DNA of 57,628 bases from Stagonosporopsis chrysanthemi (taxonomy: Eukaryota; Ascomycota; Dothideomycetes; Pleosporales; Didymellaceae): NCBI GenBank assembly GCA_022560025.1, contig JAFISE010000189.1, positions 1 to 57,628 on the forward strand. The letters run 5' to 3'. The notes beneath the pieces are model-generated. The model was given only the letters and a program-made list of their open reading frames with translations, did no database searches and had not been told where the DNA came from. Both the position numbers and the translations under genes were made by a program. Below, in pieces: positions 1-10,734 of the stretch; position 1 is the first letter of the stretch, and the number at the start of each line of letters is the position of its first letter.

Positions 1-454
1 AGTTAAAAGCTCTTATATATATAATATTAATAAAAAGAACTTTATAATTTAAATTACTACTAGAACTAAATATATATTTAGTAGGCAGATATAAGAAAAG
101 AAAAAAGTTAAAGTATTACTTTAAGATAGTAATTATACCTAGATTATACTACTAGCCTATATATATAGTAATAGAACAGTACTATAACTAGGCTTCTTTT
201 ACAAGTCTGCTAACAGCATCTTGTAATTAAGCAAAGTAGAGAAAGTACAGCTAAGAATACACAATATACTTGTTTTCTCTTTACGTACTAGCTAGACTAA
301 TAATAATATAGGCCTTGCCTAGCTTTAACAGGTATTTACTTGCTTTGCTAAGATTAAGGCATAAAAAAAGTAGTATCTTTAAATTCTTAATAGCTATAGA
401 TTTTATATAATAATAGACTTTATTAACTACTATAATTAGAATAAAATACTTCTA

Positions 455-690
455 GCTATTATTCTTCTTTGCTTAACTTACATATTATAGCTATTAGACA
501 TAGTATTATTAAAGCCTTTCCTAACTGCGTATTTAAAGAAGCTTACAATACACTTCTATAATAGCTAGAGACTATTAGTAATTAAGAAGAGTAACTTCTT
601 CTATCTATTCTAGAAGGCCTAGATAAGTATATTTAGAAGTTAATACTTAAGTCTTTTAAAGCAATAGGTATAGCGCTCTTTTAACTTAAT
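455..690 (+). pseudogene. pogo/Fot1-like (Tc1/mariner, DDE) transposase relic
   Basis: Reading the plus strand in the frame of the codon at 464 gives a degraded match to the C-terminal part of the DDE_1 domain of fungal pogo/Fot1 transposases. Near 464-540 there is a Leu-rich LLCLTYIL-stop-LLD segment followed by LKPFLTAYLKKL, resembling the family's PPHSSHLLQPLD then PLKxAY pattern. Near 580-690 follow VIKKSNFFYLF and a LLKQ-stop-V-stop-RSFN stretch, resembling the hxKxxF and FxxxGxxPFNP elements. Several stops fall where the family has Gln, Arg or Trp, consistent with C-to-T or G-to-A changes. The family call rests on motif spacing remembered from the family, not on an alignment. Confidence 0.5.
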
Positions 691-1042
691 ATTATGTTTT
701 ACTACTTTGCTAAGCCTTCTCTTTAGGCCTTTAATACTAGCAGAAGCTCTTCTTTAACTTGTTCTAGCAAAGATTAGCTTAAAATTAAGACTTTACTATG
801 CAAAGTAGCTAAGAATAAAAGTAGTAAAGAGCTAAGAAAAATTAGCTACTTTCTCTACAATATCTTAGTCTAAAACTAGCTACTTTACTATAAGATAGTA
901 GGCTTAAAAGAGGCTTTTAAGACTTAAAAGAAGTATAAAAAAAAGAGTAAACCTTTTAACTTCTAAGAACCTAAGGAGTATTATAGTAAAGTAGTATTTT
1001 ACTCTCTTTATAGAATTAATAAAGTATACTAGTATTAAGCTT

Positions 1043-1188
1043 TTAGCTATTAGGCTATAGACTATTAGACCTTAGCTAAGCTAACAGTAATAATATAGTA
1101 CTACTCTAAGCCTGTACTTATAGTCTATAAGTACTATTAACTTTTTTAGTGCTTATTTAGCTTAGTAGCTTAGGCTAGGTTCTAACAA
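1043..1188 (+). repeat. 146-bp direct repeat, copy 1
   Basis: Positions 1043-1188 recur at 1541-1686 with a constant offset of 498 bp and no gaps. I count about 10 mismatches by eye, of which 9 are transitions (C/T or G/A). Near-exclusive transition divergence between copies is a RIP hallmark. It could be an internal duplication of the element or the ends of two overlapping insertions. Confidence 0.8.
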
Positions 1189-1540
1189 AGTACTTACAGA
1201 CTACTTTAATAGTATAAGTTTAATCTTAGGTAAGATAAAAAGACATACTACTATAGTAGCTTCTAATCTTACTTAGGTAAGAAGACAAGCAACTACTTTT
1301 AAGCTGCTACTAAATAACCTAATATCTAAGTAGAGTTATATAACTACTTCTAAGCTTTTACTTTACTTTTATAGGTCTAGATTTAGCTAAAAGCTAGCTT
1401 ACTTACGTAAGTAGTTTATATATAAAGAGCTAAGGCGCCTCTAAGCTAGTATAGCCTAGCTATAGCTACTAGCTACTAGAAGGCCTAGTATTAAGTACCT
1501 AGGTTAAGCACTTTCTTAGAAAGAGAATATTATTAGGCCT

Positions 1541-1686
1541 TTAGCTATTAAGCTCTAGACTATTAGATCTTAGCTAAGCTAATAGTAACAATATAGTACT
1601 ACTCTAAGCCTATACCTATAGTCTATAAGTACTATTAACCTTTTTAGTACTTGTTTAGCTTAGTAGCTTAGGCTAGGTTCTAACAA
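1541..1686 (+). repeat. 146-bp direct repeat, copy 2
   Basis: Second copy of the direct repeat at 1043-1188, ungapped and almost identical apart from transitions. Confidence 0.8.
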
Positions 1687-1717
1687 CTAGTATAAGTAAG
1701 CAAAATAATAAAAAGCT

Positions 1718-1927
1718 AAGGTAAAAAAAGCTAGAAAAGTAGAGATAGCTAAACTTAAGCACACTAATAAGCTATACAAAGAGTAAGTAGCTTAGAAGAA
1801 ATATAAGTAGCAAGTAAAAGAAAAAGAAGAGAAAGACTATATTAAAGCTAAGAAGGTAGAAGAAGTTACTAAGTACAAGGCTAAAAAAAAAATTAAAAGC
1901 AAGCTTATAACACCTAAGAAGCTATAA
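1718..1927 (+). pseudogene. Lys/Glu-rich tail of a RIP-degraded transposon ORF
   Basis: The frame starting at 1718 reads as a strongly Lys/Glu-rich segment (KVKKARKVEIAKLK, then VKEKEEKDYIKAKK) ending at TAA 1925-1927. It is interrupted by TAA/TAG codons that could each be one C-to-T step from Gln or one G-to-A step from Trp. Basic, charged tails are common at the C-terminus of fungal pogo-like transposases, and the strand agrees with the relic at 455-690. That both belong to one element is inference. Confidence 0.4.
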
Positions 1928-2160
1928 GATTGTTCTAAAAAAGTAACAAGACATCTTTAAAAGCTTCTATAGTAAAAAAAAAGCCTGTGCGTTGTGCAGT
2001 AGGTGCTTGTAGTTATCTTATACTTGTAACGCCTCTTCTGCCTGCTTGCACCTACACTACCTACAGCAGCTAAACAGCAACTCTATATAAGTAGAATATA
2101 TAAGAGAGTATTGTTGCATAGGTCTATAGAGTACTCTAACAAAATATCTCGCAATAACAA

Positions 2161-2886
2161 CTATTGTGTGTGGCTCTATAGCCTTATTTTTGAGTGAGCT
2201 ATTTTGGTGGTTCGGCGCATCACGCGAATCCGCGCATCACGCGCACAGACACGGTATACCTACGTAAACAGTCAAAAGTATTGCCAAGCAAGTTCGACAA
2301 CGCTATGATATCGATCGCCGACAGTAGTGGCCCATCTGGGGTTGTACTACATGTTTTGAATAGTCACATGACATAAGCTGGCGCGTACAATGCTGTAGCG
2401 GTTGGGTGGGAATATTACACGTTCCTGCGAATTGATCAAGAGCGGGACAGTTGCAGAGTTGCAGCTCACTGGTGGCCTTCTTGGAGCCATAAGCTTATCC
2501 TCGAGGATTTTTGACATGTATCCATTATCTAGGTAGCTGCACCACTTCTTGGTGTCAGCGGAATGTGAAAGTATCGATTTTCGCTGCAGTTTCTATGTTG
2601 CCGTGGTTGTAATAAATTGTTACAGGATACATTGCAAGTCTGATTGCGCCTTTTTGTCGCTTCCCGCTGACATGCACAGAGTCTGCATGCTTACTTTGAT
2701 GGAAGCACTGTCTTCGAGGTCTCGACTGCCTCGCCAAAGCTGCGATAAGAATGCCAAGGCTGAATCTGCAAGACCACATAACTGCAGACGCCCCCACTTG
2801 AAAATAGAATTACAGCTCCCCCTCCGGGCGCATCTATTCTCCCTCTTCTTTTTCCTGAAACTTCGTTCAGACTTACTGTGAGTCGC
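2161..2886. other. Intergenic; right edge of AT-rich block and upstream region of MFS gene
   Basis: Normal base composition resumes here. Short open frames exist on both strands, but none has an ATG start with recognisable protein features. The last 100 bp are pyrimidine-rich, as in many fungal 5' leaders. Confidence 0.6.
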
Positions 2887-4493
2887 ATGCAGAGTATGAA
2901 CATGGGCGATGAGACTGAAAAGATCACCCGTCCCGTGGACCAATTCGGTCACGAGGAAGCAAATGCGGTGGTTGTTGACTGCAAGCTTGAGTCAAAGCTT
3001 GTCCGCAAGCAAGATCTGCGAGTATTGCCCATGCTCTTCCTTATGTACTTCTTCACGTTTCTTGACCGTACCAATCTCGGCAACGCCAGAATTGCCGGCA
3101 TGGACAAAGATCTCGCCCTAGGCAACTACGGATTCAACATCGGAGCCTGCCTGTACTACGCGGTCTACTTCTTTGCTGATGTTCCAGCTTCCCTGTGCGT
3201 TAAAAGATTTGGATTCGTTGTACTGCCTCTGAGCTGCATCGCCTTCGGAATTGTCACGATCAGCACGGCATTCATCCGCAACAGCGCTGGATTCTATGCC
3301 ATTCGCCTCCTTCTCGGTCTCACTGAAGCATTTCAGCTTCCTGGACTTAGCTACTTAGTCTCTCGTTACTATCGCCGTCATGAAGTAACAACTCGGATCT
3401 CGTTCTTCATGCTGGGAGCCGCAGGGTTCGCTGGTGGATTTGGTGGCCTATTAGCTTCAGGAATTCTTCGCCTAGGCAGTGTCGGGGGCGTCACTTCCTG
3501 GAGGGTCATCTTTCTAGTCGAAGGGTACTTGATTTGGGAACCAGCTCAGGTAGATCCGGCAGCTGACCAAGTCCTATCAGGATTATAACAGTCGGTTTCG
3601 GTATCATCTCCATATGGTTCTTCCCGGCCGACCCCTCGAAGACACGCATTTTCAACGAGAACGAACGCAGATTAGCCATAATCCGCCTCTTTCACGATCA
3701 ACCCGCAATTGTCTCACACAAAGAGAAAATTACATGGAGCCTGATGAGACGCGGCCTGTTCAACGTCAACGTGCTTGCGGGTGCCTGGATCTTCACCTGT
3801 AATCAGATCACGGTTCAAGGTCTCTCCATCTTCACAGCAACAATCCTGCGCCTCAATTTTCCTGACCGATCCCTAATCCAAATCCAGCTTCTCTCTTCAG
3901 CGCCACCGCTTGTTGGTATGGTATTTGGTCTCGGCGTAGCGTACGTCACTATGAAGACGCATAAACACGGCATCTCTATTGCCATCTGTGCCAGTCTTTG
4001 CGTTCTAGGCTACTCAATTTTGCTCGGATCTCAAAACCCGCAAGCTCGCTTTGCCGCTATCTTTTGCAATACAGCAGGGGGTTACGGTTTCGGCGTTTTA
4101 ACTATCGGATGGACGCTGTCAAACGCAGCGCCCGACACAGTAAAGAATGTTGCTAATGCTGCTGTATCCGGAATTGCCAATATAGGTAAGGAAATCTATC
4201 GCACATTGGATGCTACCGTCTCGGAAACACATGCTGACAGCTCTTCTGAAGGCTCTATCGTGGCAACATGGAGCTACATCAGTACTGACGCGAAAAGCGG
4301 CTATAAAATCGGCAACTCCATCAACACGACCACTGCTATATCGGTGGTTTTTACAGCTATCTCTCTGGTGCTCTACCAGATGAAGGAAAACAGCACGCGC
4401 GCAACTGGTGGGCGAGATTATCGTCTTCAAAGATCCGCGGAGCAGGTTGCCCGTCTTGGACACCTGCATCCAGACTTCCGGTACATTCACTGA
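2887..4493 (+). CDS. MFS transporter, Dal5/allantoate-permease-like (anion:cation symporter family)
   Basis: Predicted plasma-membrane permease importing a small organic anion; the substrate cannot be read from sequence. Exons 2887-3524, 3581-4185 and 4252-4493 give 494 aa. Both introns (56 and 66 nt) rejoin family-typical text: VEG to IITVGFG, and NIG to SIVATW. The second intron is a multiple of three without a stop, so it could be read through. An acidic N-terminus precedes LRVLPMLFLMYFFTFLDRTNLGNARIAGM, the hallmark of this MFS branch (LDRTNLGNAR). The 12-helix pattern and the C-terminal DFRYIH ending are intact. The start is the first ATG; the frame is open further up only with GTG. It lies next to the transposon relic and shows no damage. 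Confidence 0.85.
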
Positions 4494-4942
4494 GAGCTGA
4501 ATCAAGTGTGCAGTCGGATTACTGAGTTTTTCCATGTCCACTGGTGGAACATCATTGAAGATGTTGTTAGGGTATACTTCGATATCGATGCGTAATTTAG
4601 CATGCCTACTTTATGGCAGCGGGAGGAGTGCTTGCTCCCTCCCTAAGCCCGCCACATCACAACGTGGATGGGGCACATCATGTCGGGATCAATGTGCATC
4701 TTATACGATCAGCTAAAGAGAAAGATCACGGCAAGACTGTGTATTTGAGCGCCTGGAACATGGGCTCGGATTGCGTTCGGAGTCAAGGACTAAATAACCA
4801 CAGGTCAACTGAATGACAAGATCACTCCCTAGGACCTCTATTTGCCTTCTCTGATGAGCAAGTGGTCAAGATCTCCAAGCTCCGGCTGGAGGAGAAGATA
4901 TGCACATGAAGAAAATGGTCGAGGCCCAGCGCTCTAAATCAT
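4494..4942. other. Intergenic, convergent 3' regions
   Basis: This gap separates the 3' ends of the MFS gene and the GH11 gene. I see no convincing coding or RNA feature. Confidence 0.6.
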
Positions 4943-5667
4943 CTACGAACCAGTGACGGTATATTTGGAGTTGCCTGCAGCGTTTCCCCAACCCTCAGTA
5001 GCCAGTGTCTGGTAGTTGTGGGTGCCCAAGTTTAGGCCAAGCTTAGACCATGCATCAAAGTGGCACTTTGTAGTAACGGTTCCACTGCCAGAGCGCTTGC
5101 TTTGCCTGTTACTGATATACTGGGTGAAGGTGGTTGTGCCGACGATGGATGGCTGGTTCACCTGAGTATGCTTCCAGATATCGTAGACGGAGCCATCGCA
5201 GGTGACAGTGCCGACCTTCTGACCCTGTGCTGATCCCGAGCCGTTGCTGGTGTACTCCTGGACGTAGTACTTGACAAGAGGGTTGGTGGTCCAACCGTAC
5301 ACCGAGACAAGTACTGTACCAGCTTGAGTTTGAGTGGAGCCGCTGAAGTTGATGTTTCTGGGAGAATATCAGGTATGGGTGTCTGTGATCAGTACAGGCT
5401 GACATACCGGGTGGTGCCTGTCTTCCATCCCTTGCCAACGACAAAGTCGCCAGCGTTGGAGAAAGAGACTGAGTAGCCGTTGTTGGTCGGGCTAAAGTTT
5501 ACAGTGCCACTGGTCTTGTAATTCTGGTTGTAGTCCTGGCGGCGAACCAGGCTTGTGGTATCTGATAGTTCAAAGTCGGGTAGATCCTCAACAGTATTTG
5601 CGGATGGGGCAGCAAAAGCACCAGCAACGGCTGAGAGGCGGAGGGCGATAGTGGAGATGGCAACCAT
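4943..5667 (-). CDS. GH11 xylanase-like secreted protein lacking the catalytic nucleophile
   Basis: Exons 5667-5408 and 5357-4943 (50-nt intron 5358-5407) encode 224 aa with a signal peptide (MVAISTIALRLSAVAGAFA) and a dibasic pro-site (VRRQ, about residue 41). The rest is a GH11 beta-jelly-roll: GKGWKTG, VYGWTTNPL, VNQPSI, TFTQYISNR and GLNLGTHNYQTLATEG are all recognisable. GH11 enzymes cleave xylan with two Glu. The acid/base Glu is present (about E208, TEGW), but the nucleophile motif LxEYY reads LVKYY. Residue 116 is Lys, encoded AAG at 5270-5272, one transition from GAG. By family chemistry it should not be a normal retaining xylanase; a binding, decoy or elicitor role, or recent decay, are the options. 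The frame and splice sites are otherwise clean. Confidence 0.9.
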
Positions 5668-7868
5668 GGTTTTCGTAGAAGCGGAAAGATTTGGTTACAG
5701 GAGCGATGATAGAGCTGGCTTGTGAGCTGTGTGAAGGCCTGAACGACACAAGACTTCGATATATGTACACAAGAAGCTTGACCACCGGTTAAGCTTTTTA
5801 ACATACTATGTCCCTTAATTACATGGTGCTTGCATCCCGTGCTACTAGAGCAGCCGCACCAGGCTGAGATTGATGAGCTCTCAAAGCCAGACTCCACAGA
5901 TTGAATCAAACATTTACCGAACGGGCGGTGCATCGACAACCCGTCATCTAAGAAGTGGGAAAAGGACCGAAAGATTTTCTTTGGTGCATGGATGGCTCCC
6001 GGATCGTCGAGCCTTAAAAGGCGTTTCAGACAACGCCACCGGTTGAAAGGACTTTTGAGAGCCTCGAATTTTGAAATACCAATCCCGGATTGCACACATA
6101 TTGGACATCGTGCTACAAGAAAGATATAGTAGTTCTTCTCAGAACAACCTTGTTGGTAATTCCGGCTGCAGTCCCGAGAGTCCGAGCCGGTGGCAATGAT
6201 GATTGTTTGATGATTGGTAAGGGGGATGGCCGGCTTCCAGTCGTCATGAAACCTAGCGCAGCCTGTACTAAAACAATATCTGCCGTAGCAGCACACCGCG
6301 TGCCTCTGCGCTTGGCGGGGCTTGCTGTGCTCGGCAAAAGCTTAAAAGAGCTTTCGTCCCTCATTGTTCCGACCTGGTAGCCATGCTGGTCGTTCTTGAG
6401 TAGCAACATCACACTCGCGCGGTAATTACCAACCTACTTTTCCATTTATTTCCTTTGATTAGCCCATCTGTTCAACCTTATGAAGGCGAAACGCGGCTGC
6501 CCTTGATAATCTCCAAGAGAGAACGCTCTGTTCTCTTCCTCTGCTACTGATCCTTCAGAGAAATCATGTGGTTGAAGCCCTCGTTCGAAGCAAGTCTCGA
6601 ATGGTTGTTTTAGACATACTCAAGTGCGGTCTGATGCGAGCAAGCAAGAAACCTACCATGCGCTTCACGACGAACGTCATGCGAATGCTTTCCTCGAAAT
6701 GTGCAATTGCAAATCTCCACTATGACAGTGGTAGACTTGTGATCTCTATGTTTCCTGAAAAGTCACCCTCAAAGACCAACCTTCAGCTACAGCACAATAT
6801 TGTGTGCAAACGATTCGTGTACTTTGTGGCTTGCTAGGCAGACGCTGTACAGGAGCATCACCAGGTGAGCGAGCTGAGCCGCCTGTTATGGAGCATGAGA
6901 TTCCAGCGTCCGGAGTACGAGTGCGAGTAGTGCGTGAACTCCGTGTGATAATCGAAGAAGGCTTAGTCGCCAAGTGCTTTTGTCAAGGATCCGTGTGGGT
7001 GAGCGATGTAGCTAGGAGTACATGCCCTGTAGGGAGTGCGACCATTCTACTGACAAAAATCAGCAATAGTGTAGAGGTCGTGATTCATTCACCTCGTAGT
7101 GTCGCGTGAAAGCTGGAGAAATCACAGCAGCTAATCGAAGATGTAGGACCAAAAAGAGGGGATGATACCGGAGACCAAGGGTTGGGGCGTTCGACTTGAG
7201 GTTTACTTGTGTTGTCATCTGCTGTTTATATTTTCACGTTCCGACTGGATCATAACTGATAATTATGACGAAAAGCAAACTCCAGCGCACGATACTTACT
7301 TTTTGTGGTCGATTACGTACACAGGAAGCTTCAGTCAGGTCATGGAGAGAAGTTGATGCCTTGTATGCGATAGAACTCGTGCAATGCTGTCGGGCGCGCT
7401 GCGACAACGCTTCGTGTGACATGGCAGGAGGCGCTACATCCCTCGACAACAAGAGGTTCTGTTGTTGTCCACATGATCCAAGTGTAAAACGAGGCAGAGA
7501 GAAAATGGTGGGAATGATTTAATGATGATGAAAGTTCTCGGTGGAGAATGTGGGGCTGCGCACAGATCTGGCGGCTTTCTCCCACAGCAAGTTCCGTCAC
7601 GATCTTCCTCAAACCGACTGTGTAGCTCCCCTCTTCAGCTTCTATGTAGGGGCGGTTAGTGCTCTCCGATTCTAGCGATTCGTGGTGCGAGTGGCAGTGA
7701 CCACTTGTCATAGAAAGAACCTTCGTGCGTGATCCTCTTTGTGGTTGTGGAGGTGATCGTTGGCGCACGAATGAAGCCGGTTGCGCGCACCCAGCTCCCA
7801 GCCCTGCAAAATTATACGTCCACGCATACCCGGTTTTCCACGTTGCAACTCCTTTCACGGTCATCGCA
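5668..7868. other. 2.2-kb intergenic region
   Basis: This is the shared upstream region of the divergent GH11 and F-box-like genes. Short frames occur throughout but none shows family motifs, a credible intron chain or a signal peptide. No tRNA-like fold was noticed. Confidence 0.5.
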
Positions 7869-9425
7869 ATGCATCGAGCACTTTGTCTCCCCGAGATTGT
7901 TGCGGCAATCGTAAGGGCCGGTAAATCAGAACCATGTTTGCTTTACAGCTGCCTACTGGTGAACAACCTGTTCTATTACGAAGCATGCAGGATCCTATGG
8001 AAAGGCTGTTACGGCATCTTTGGCGTTTCGCATGTAACGCCCAAGATCAGCCATCTGGCACGCATGGTGCTGCGCGCAGACATTGGACGTGAGCGTACAC
8101 AGTTCTATGCCAACTTCATTCGCGTCCTCGTCTTTCAACAAGACGAATTCACGAAAGAAGACGACGCGCAATGGCATTGTCAACTACGCCAGTTACAATT
8201 TCCATTGTTAGAAGACCTAAACATTTGGAACACAGATTCTGCCGAATCTTCCAACACAGAAGAGGCCATCTTACATTACGCCCATCCTGGCCTGCGAGAC
8301 ATCCGTATAGATGCGAGTGCCTGCCTCAGCGACCACTTCCTCGACGAGCTCAGCCGCCTGTGCCCGCAGCTTCAGGTAATCGACATCGACTTCAAAAAGG
8401 TGACCATCTCAAGACAAGGTCTTGCTCGATTTCTGCAGCGCATGTCATCTTTACGGGCCGTCCACGTGGCTGCGCTTGACGAGAGCTGGTCCGTCGAATC
8501 GTTCATTGCGGTGGCTAGATGCGAACGGCTAGAGTTGCTGCACGTCCCGAAGATTACCGACACATGGTTTGACGCTCTCCGACTAGTGAAAGACGCAAGA
8601 GTCTTCCCGGAGTTGAAGTACCTCTACACCCTGAACACTAGCGGTAAAGCTTTAAGCCGTTTGCATAATGTCAACTCAAGGCTACAGGTCATTCACACCT
8701 ATAATGCCAACACTGTTGGATCGGATGACGCTCTCCAAGCAGCTGCACGATTTTCCCAACTCACGAGCTTTCGTTATCAGCCGGGGCTCGAATCAGGCCT
8801 CCATGGTCAGGATCTCCTGCAGCTCGCACGCAACTGCTATCATATGAAGTCGCTCTCTGTTGGCCAAGGGCAAATACCGCTACCGGCTGGCTTTGACATG
8901 AGCGACGATACTATACGATCTCTCGCGGAATCTCTGCCATGCTTACAGGAGTTAGTTCTCCTTTTCAAATCATCCTCGCCACCAAGAATCGCGTCCATTT
9001 TGTCGGCCTTCAGTCAAGACTGCCCTCTACTCAATCAGCTTGAAATAAGTTGTGGCTCCGACTGGGACTTCTTCGCCAATTCACGAAATGCGATCTTGTT
9101 TCCTAATCTCTGGACCATTACACTCCACCCTCAGACGCACATGGAAGATGTGCTGACGGAAACTGATTTCGGGCCATTGTTCACATGCTTCCAGGAGTTT
9201 GCAGAAGGCTGGTTCCCAAAGGTCGAGTTCTTCAACATCGACGAAGCCGATGACTGGGAACAAGAGCTAAACGACCACATGTATCACGTTGGCTACAAGC
9301 GCGAGTACGGTGGCGATCTCTCGAACGTTGAGGAGGGACTGGAATTCATCGAAAACGACATTGATGAACACACGACCAGCGAACTAACGGACCAAGTAGC
9401 TGGTCTGGACCTCTCCAACAATTGA
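7869..9425 (+). CDS. F-box-like protein with leucine-rich C-terminal region
   Basis: Intronless, 518 aa. The N-terminus (LCLPEIVAAIVRAG, then LLYSCLLVNNLFYYEACRILW) matches the fungal F-box-like pattern: an LPEI helix followed by SCLLVN...W and A..ILW. Such proteins present substrates to SCF ubiquitin ligases through Skp1. Irregular Leu-rich repeats follow (LCPQLQVIDIDF, LPCLQELVLLF, CPLLNQLEISC), then an acidic C-terminal tail. The frame is open upstream to 7725 but with GTG only, so the first ATG at 7869 is used. The substrate is unknown; these genes form large variable families in ascomycetes. Confidence 0.75.
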   Translation: MHRALCLPEIVAAIVRAGKSEPCLLYSCLLVNNLFYYEACRILWKGCYGIFGVSHVTPKISHLARMVLRADIGRERTQFYANFIRVLVFQQDEFTKEDDAQWHCQLRQLQFPLLEDLNIWNTDSAESSNTEEAILHYAHPGLRDIRIDASACLSDHFLDELSRLCPQLQVIDIDFKKVTISRQGLARFLQRMSSLRAVHVAALDESWSVESFIAVARCERLELLHVPKITDTWFDALRLVKDARVFPELKYLYTLNTSGKALSRLHNVNSRLQVIHTYNANTVGSDDALQAAARFSQLTSFRYQPGLESGLHGQDLLQLARNCYHMKSLSVGQGQIPLPAGFDMSDDTIRSLAESLPCLQELVLLFKSSSPPRIASILSAFSQDCPLLNQLEISCGSDWDFFANSRNAILFPNLWTITLHPQTHMEDVLTETDFGPLFTCFQEFAEGWFPKVEFFNIDEADDWEQELNDHMYHVGYKREYGGDLSNVEEGLEFIENDIDEHTTSELTDQVAGLDLSNN

Positions 9426-10377
9426 GAACGAGAAGCAAGCTCCGCACACCGCCAGGACATTATCTATACTCATTAGATCCGACGGGTAAAGCGCATCTCG
9501 AACCTAACGCTGATGCAGTACATGCTAAGTATTCCCTGCGCCTGGAGCGCTGCAGAAGACGACAAACACCCTTCTCCAGATGGAACTTGCTCTGAAGGTA
9601 CTCGCGCGCAAAGGGCATAATCGCTATGCTTTGACTACCCTTGACTTCCATCGCACCAGCTTTATATCGCGTAATCAATTCCGGATGTTCCGATGTCCTG
9701 GACTACGGTACCTCGCCAGCCTCTATCCTAGACCATTGGCAAGGATTGATGCTGGTCTGCTGTAAGGTACCGTGATTTCGTTTCAGAATGCCGTCTACAT
9801 TCGGCCCGAACTATGTCAATCCTCCGTCGCAAACACGTCGATCTACATCGTCTACTCTTCCGACTATAGGGATGCGGCTCAGGGGAGGGCCGGTAGAAAC
9901 GATCCTTGATGGGACGAGAAGCGCCGGCGCACCGATTTTGGAGGTGTCCCTTGAAGGACCAGGTGCATGTGGCCAGCGATTTGCAGCAGTGCTTAGCCGT
10001 CTCCACGAGACGACAAGATCAGCGACACGACAAGATCAGCCAACATTATAGGAAGTCTGTGTATGCGGGTTTGACGGCAGGTAACGACGGACTAGCGGGA
10101 CAGGAGGTTCTGACTTCCGCGGCTTGAGAAGCTGCACAACGAATACTCTCAATCGAGCTGCATTTGGCGAACACATCCCGCACGTACAACACTACGGCAC
10201 TAGATCGTCCGCCGTGGTTGGATGAGGGCGTTGTCAGCGTCATTTGTTTGGCGCCCAACGCCCCAACATCACCGCTCTCCGACCCGAGGAGCAACAACAA
10301 CGCGGCGGTATACCCCCAGGGGCGAGTCCGAGCTGCCGGCTTGGTCGGGCATGTCGGGAAGATTGACATTTGACGAC
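9426..10377. other. Intergenic upstream of polygalacturonase
   Basis: No supported gene. A 17-bp tandem duplication (cgacaagatcagc twice) lies near 10011-10040. Small open frames on both strands lack family signals. Confidence 0.5.
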
Positions 10378-10399
10378 CCCCAGACGTCGCGGTCTGGGG
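10378..10399. promoter_or_regulatory. Inverted repeat with paired CreA-type SYGGRG motifs
   Basis: The arms CCCCAGAC (10378-10385) and GTCTGGGG (10392-10399) are perfect inverted repeats around a 6-bp loop, about 335 bp upstream of the polygalacturonase ATG. Each arm holds CTGGGG, which fits the CreA/Cre1 carbon-repressor consensus SYGGRG. Another CTGGGG lies at 10596-10601. Pectinase genes are classic CreA targets; binding here is inference. Confidence 0.4.
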
Positions 10400-10648
10400 T
10401 CGAGAAGTTCCGCCAATGACAATGCCAACCCGCCCAGAGCGCCGACGAAGCTTGTGCAAGCCTGTTCGACGCTAGCCGTCTGGGCAATAGCACCACCCAC
10501 TAGCCACTCTCCCCGCCACGAGAACCCCAGAACCGACGCATGAGATTACCAGATTGTGGGGAGAGTTTCTCCGCGCTCATTTCCCGCTCGCAACGCTGGG
10601 GGCAATCATGGGGTGTGTCGAGGCGAAATGATGGCCGAGGGGAGTATG

Positions 10649-10656
10649 TATAAAAG
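10649..10656 (+). promoter_or_regulatory. TATA box of polygalacturonase gene
   Basis: TATAAAAG lies 86 bp upstream of the start codon, a usual spacing for a strongly regulated fungal secreted-enzyme gene. Confidence 0.6.
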
Positions 10657-10734
10657 GGATGTTGATTGCTTGATTACAGAGGCACCGGATCTTCAATCTC
10701 AAATACACCGGACATTACTGCACACTTGCAAACC

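Larger units (their letters stand above)
1..2160. repeat. AT-rich, RIP-like block (degraded transposon)
   Basis: This block is very AT-rich, dense in TpA (ctag, ttag, taag words), almost without CpG, and has stop codons in all frames. Composition returns to normal at about 2170-2200. This is the expected look of repeat DNA mutated by RIP (CpA to TpA). It contains a recognisable transposase relic (455-690), a Lys-rich reading frame (1718-1927) and a 146-bp direct repeat, each listed separately. Element ends are not resolved: the left side runs off the window and no terminal inverted repeat was paired. Confidence 0.8.

Noticed and set aside
2050..2160. Possible LTR end (TGTTATTGCGAG on the minus strand, ending at 2160)
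   Set aside because: Only one end is visible, with no partner LTR, target duplication or primer site; the coding relic nearby looks like a DNA transposon on the plus strand.
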